Below are positions 6,359-7,795 of a stretch of DNA of 7,795 nucleotides, one piece after another. This stretch comes from Gemmatimonadota bacterium (GTDB lineage: Bacteria; Gemmatimonadota; Gemmatimonadetes; Gemmatimonadales; GWC2-71-9). The DNA lies in NCBI GenBank assembly GCA_022573095.1, contig JACZUR010000099.1, forward strand, positions 1-7,795, given 5' to 3'. The translations under genes and the position numbers were made by a program. The notes under the pieces were generated by a model. It searched no databases and was not told the DNA's origin. It was given only the letters and a program-made list of their open reading frames with translations. Numbering within the stretch: the first letter of the stretch is position 1; each line of letters opens with the position of its first letter.

Positions 6359-7282
6359 TTGATAAGGTTGCCCGCCAGTGAGGAGACCACGATTTCTTCG
6401 CGAACCGCTATAGAGGTTTTCGGGTCAACCTTTCAGAACCCAATACTGCTAGCGGCTGGGACGGCTGGTTTCGGCAGAGAGGTAGCCGGATTGATCGATG
6501 TGGGCCGGCTCGGTGGAATAATCACCAAGGCTGTCAGCCCAGAGCCCCGGGAGGGGAATACACCTCCGCGAGTCGCGGAATTCAGCGGAGGAATGCTCAA
6601 TTCGGTTGGGCTGGCGAATCCCGGACTCGATCGAGTGGTAGAACACGAGATTCCTTGGTTGGAGCGGAATCTCGGATCGGCGCGCGCGGTATTCAACGTT
6701 GTGGGGTCGGTTTTCGACGACTATGTGACCGTGGTTACCCGTCTGGGCGCAGAAGACGCCGTGACCGCCTTCGAGTTGAACGTCTCGTGCCCTAACACCG
6801 ATCGGGGTGGAGAGGAGTTTGGCGCCGATCCGTCCGTACTGGCAGAACTGGTCAGGAGGTGTTGCGAAGTCACGGATAAAGCGGTGATTCCAAAACTGGC
6901 CCCCGATCTGGATGGCATTGCCGCCAGAGTGCAGGCGGCATCAGAAGCCGGTGCAGCCGGTTTTTCAGTTGTGAATACGATACCGGGCAGCACCTACGGG
7001 AAATCATTCGAGGCTGGCACGGACGGGTTGTTCAAGTCGCGTTTGGGAAGTGGCCCAGGGGGTGTGAGCGGACCTCCGCTACTCGCATTGGGTCTCAGCG
7101 CGGTTGCGAAGGTAAGCGCGGAGACCTCACTCCCGATCATAGGCATCGGCGGCATTCGCGAGCCGAATGACGTGGTTGCGTATCTGGAGGCCGGGGCTTC
7201 GCTGGTCGCCGTGGGAACCGCCGCGCTCGCCGACCCGCGGGTGCCCACGGAGCTCGCGGAGTGGTGGGATCGCCCTGGCTGA
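6359..7282 (+). CDS. pyrD: Dihydroorotate dehydrogenase, class 1B-like catalytic subunit
   Basis: This FMN enzyme oxidises dihydroorotate to orotate, the fourth step of UMP synthesis, in the cytoplasm. Conserved blocks are NPILLAAGTAGFG (27-39), the FMN/substrate lysine Lys57 in TKAVS, GMLNSVGLANPG (78-89), and ELNVSCPNT with catalytic Cys144. Cysteine here marks class 1; class 2 enzymes have serine. Further blocks are PKLAPD (Lys179), VNT (205-207), GPGGVSGP (232-239), and the FMN phosphate loop IGIGGI (261-266) with VGTAAL. The GGVSGP form and overall length of ~307 fit class 1B, which normally pairs with the electron-transfer subunit PyrK. No pyrK is present in this window. The start is uncertain: TTG 6359 gives the longest protein, TTG 6368 is also possible, and neither has a good Shine-Dalgarno site. 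The stop at 7280-7282 overlaps the start region of pyrF. Confidence 0.93.
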   Translation: MIRLPASEETTISSRTAIEVFGSTFQNPILLAAGTAGFGREVAGLIDVGRLGGIITKAVSPEPREGNTPPRVAEFSGGMLNSVGLANPGLDRVVEHEIPWLERNLGSARAVFNVVGSVFDDYVTVVTRLGAEDAVTAFELNVSCPNTDRGGEEFGADPSVLAELVRRCCEVTDKAVIPKLAPDLDGIAARVQAASEAGAAGFSVVNTIPGSTYGKSFEAGTDGLFKSRLGSGPGGVSGPPLLALGLSAVAKVSAETSLPIIGIGGIREPNDVVAYLEAGASLVAVGTAALADPRVPTELAEWWDRPG

Positions 7283-7795
7283 CGTCGTTGTCGCGCTGGA
7301 TTTCGAGGCCGGCTCTGAAGCTCTCGCGTTGGTCGGCCGGCTCGACGGGCTGGAGTGGGTTAAGGTCGGGTCGATCCTCTTTCTGGCAGAGGGACCCCGG
7401 TTGATTGGAGAATTAAAGGAACGTGGGCTCAGTGTTTTTCTGGATCTCAAGTGGCACGATATCCCGAACTCGGTTGCCGGTGCCGTGCGGGTGGCCGCAG
7501 ATCTGGGTGTCGATGTCGCCACGGTACATGCTCTGGGTGGCGAGCGGATGTTACGCGCGGCTCAGGCAGCCAGCGGCCACATGCGCATTGCGGCGGTCTC
7601 CGTACTAACCTCGCATTCGGCGCAGGGCTATTGGGATACGGTTGGACGCGGCGGTAATGGTAGTTTAGGTGGTGAGGTGGTGCGGCTGGCGGAACTGGGC
7701 AAGATACAGGACTACGTGGACATCGAGCTGACGGTCGTCGGCGTCTCGGAACTCGGCAAGACCCGCTTCAACACGGTGTTTCTCAACTGCGTCGC
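7275..7795 (+). CDS. pyrF: Orotidine 5'-phosphate decarboxylase, 3'-truncated, with anomalous tail
   Basis: PyrF decarboxylates OMP to UMP, the last step of the pathway, directly after pyrD. Numbering from CTG 7275, the family features are ALDF (Asp9), WVKVG (Lys30), and the catalytic FLDLKWHDIPN with Asp57, Lys59 and Asp62. VHALGGERML (84-93) and AVSVLTSHS (107-115) follow, then VVRLAEL (135-141). No in-frame ATG, GTG or TTG occurs near the expected N-terminus. CTG 7275, overlapping the pyrD stop, is the only reasonable start; GGTGGG lies upstream at 7263-7268. The gene runs off the right edge. After about codon 143 the protein no longer looks like PyrF and contains GVSELGKT (156-163). Third-position GC also rises sharply, so the last ~90 bases may not belong to this gene. 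The identity of the first ~140 codons is secure. Confidence 0.88.
   Translation, partial: MADVVVALDFEAGSEALALVGRLDGLEWVKVGSILFLAEGPRLIGELKERGLSVFLDLKWHDIPNSVAGAVRVAADLGVDVATVHALGGERMLRAAQAASGHMRIAAVSVLTSHSAQGYWDTVGRGGNGSLGGEVVRLAELGKIQDYVDIELTVVGVSELGKTRFNTVFLNCV

Noticed and set aside
7707..7795. Separate septin or P-loop GTPase gene at the right edge
   Set aside because: Less than 90 bases are visible, there is no start codon of its own, and the similarity rests on one Walker A-like motif recalled from memory. It is reported as an anomaly, not as a gene.
1..7795. CRISPR arrays, insertion sequences, attachment sites, riboswitches
   Set aside because: No regularly spaced repeats, transposase motifs, integrase genes or recognisable riboswitch cores were seen. 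The tRNA-Leu shows no duplicated 3' end that would mark an att site.

Overview
The window is a compact, moderately GC-rich bacterial chromosomal segment. Nearly all genes lie on the + strand with short gaps or overlaps, and there are no mobile elements. The lipoprotein at 4953-6356 carries a GCAYYNGLYNA motif after its lipobox. From memory, that motif is typical of Gemmatimonadota and neighbouring FCB-type Gram-negative phyla, so a Gemmatimonadota-like bacterium is my best guess. This is inference, not a database result. Start codons are unusually non-ATG: only one of the eight gene starts visible here is ATG.

Region 1 (1-1521) is a redox and detoxification cluster. It holds the 3' three quarters of thioredoxin reductase, a glyoxalase II-like metallo-beta-lactamase-fold hydrolase, and a previously uncalled 59-residue Cys-rich zinc-ribbon-like protein. 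Both junctions are 8-nt overlaps of the form TTGnCTGA, which suggests translational coupling. Region 2 (1569-2996) is a complete fumarase/aspartase superfamily lyase that looks more like aspartate ammonia-lyase than fumarase. Region 3 (3038-3211) has a tRNA-Leu(CAG) on the minus strand and two back-to-back sigma70-type promoters, one for the tRNA and one for smpB. The smpB promoter lies so close to the GTG start that its mRNA may be leaderless.

Region 4 (3220-7795) reads as one operon: smpB (trans-translation), a secreted cell-wall amidase, a TPR-like envelope lipoprotein, class 1B-like dihydroorotate dehydrogenase (pyrD), and orotidine-5'-phosphate decarboxylase (pyrF, running off the right edge). 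It combines ribosome rescue, envelope remodelling and the last steps of UMP synthesis. The final ~90 bases are anomalous. The pyrF frame stays open, but the protein stops resembling PyrF, gains a Walker A-like motif, and third-position GC jumps. This may be a chimeric contig end or a real recombination junction.

I found no convincing new multi-gene system. The most notable items are the hidden zinc-ribbon gene, the pyrF tail anomaly and the compact divergent promoter pair.
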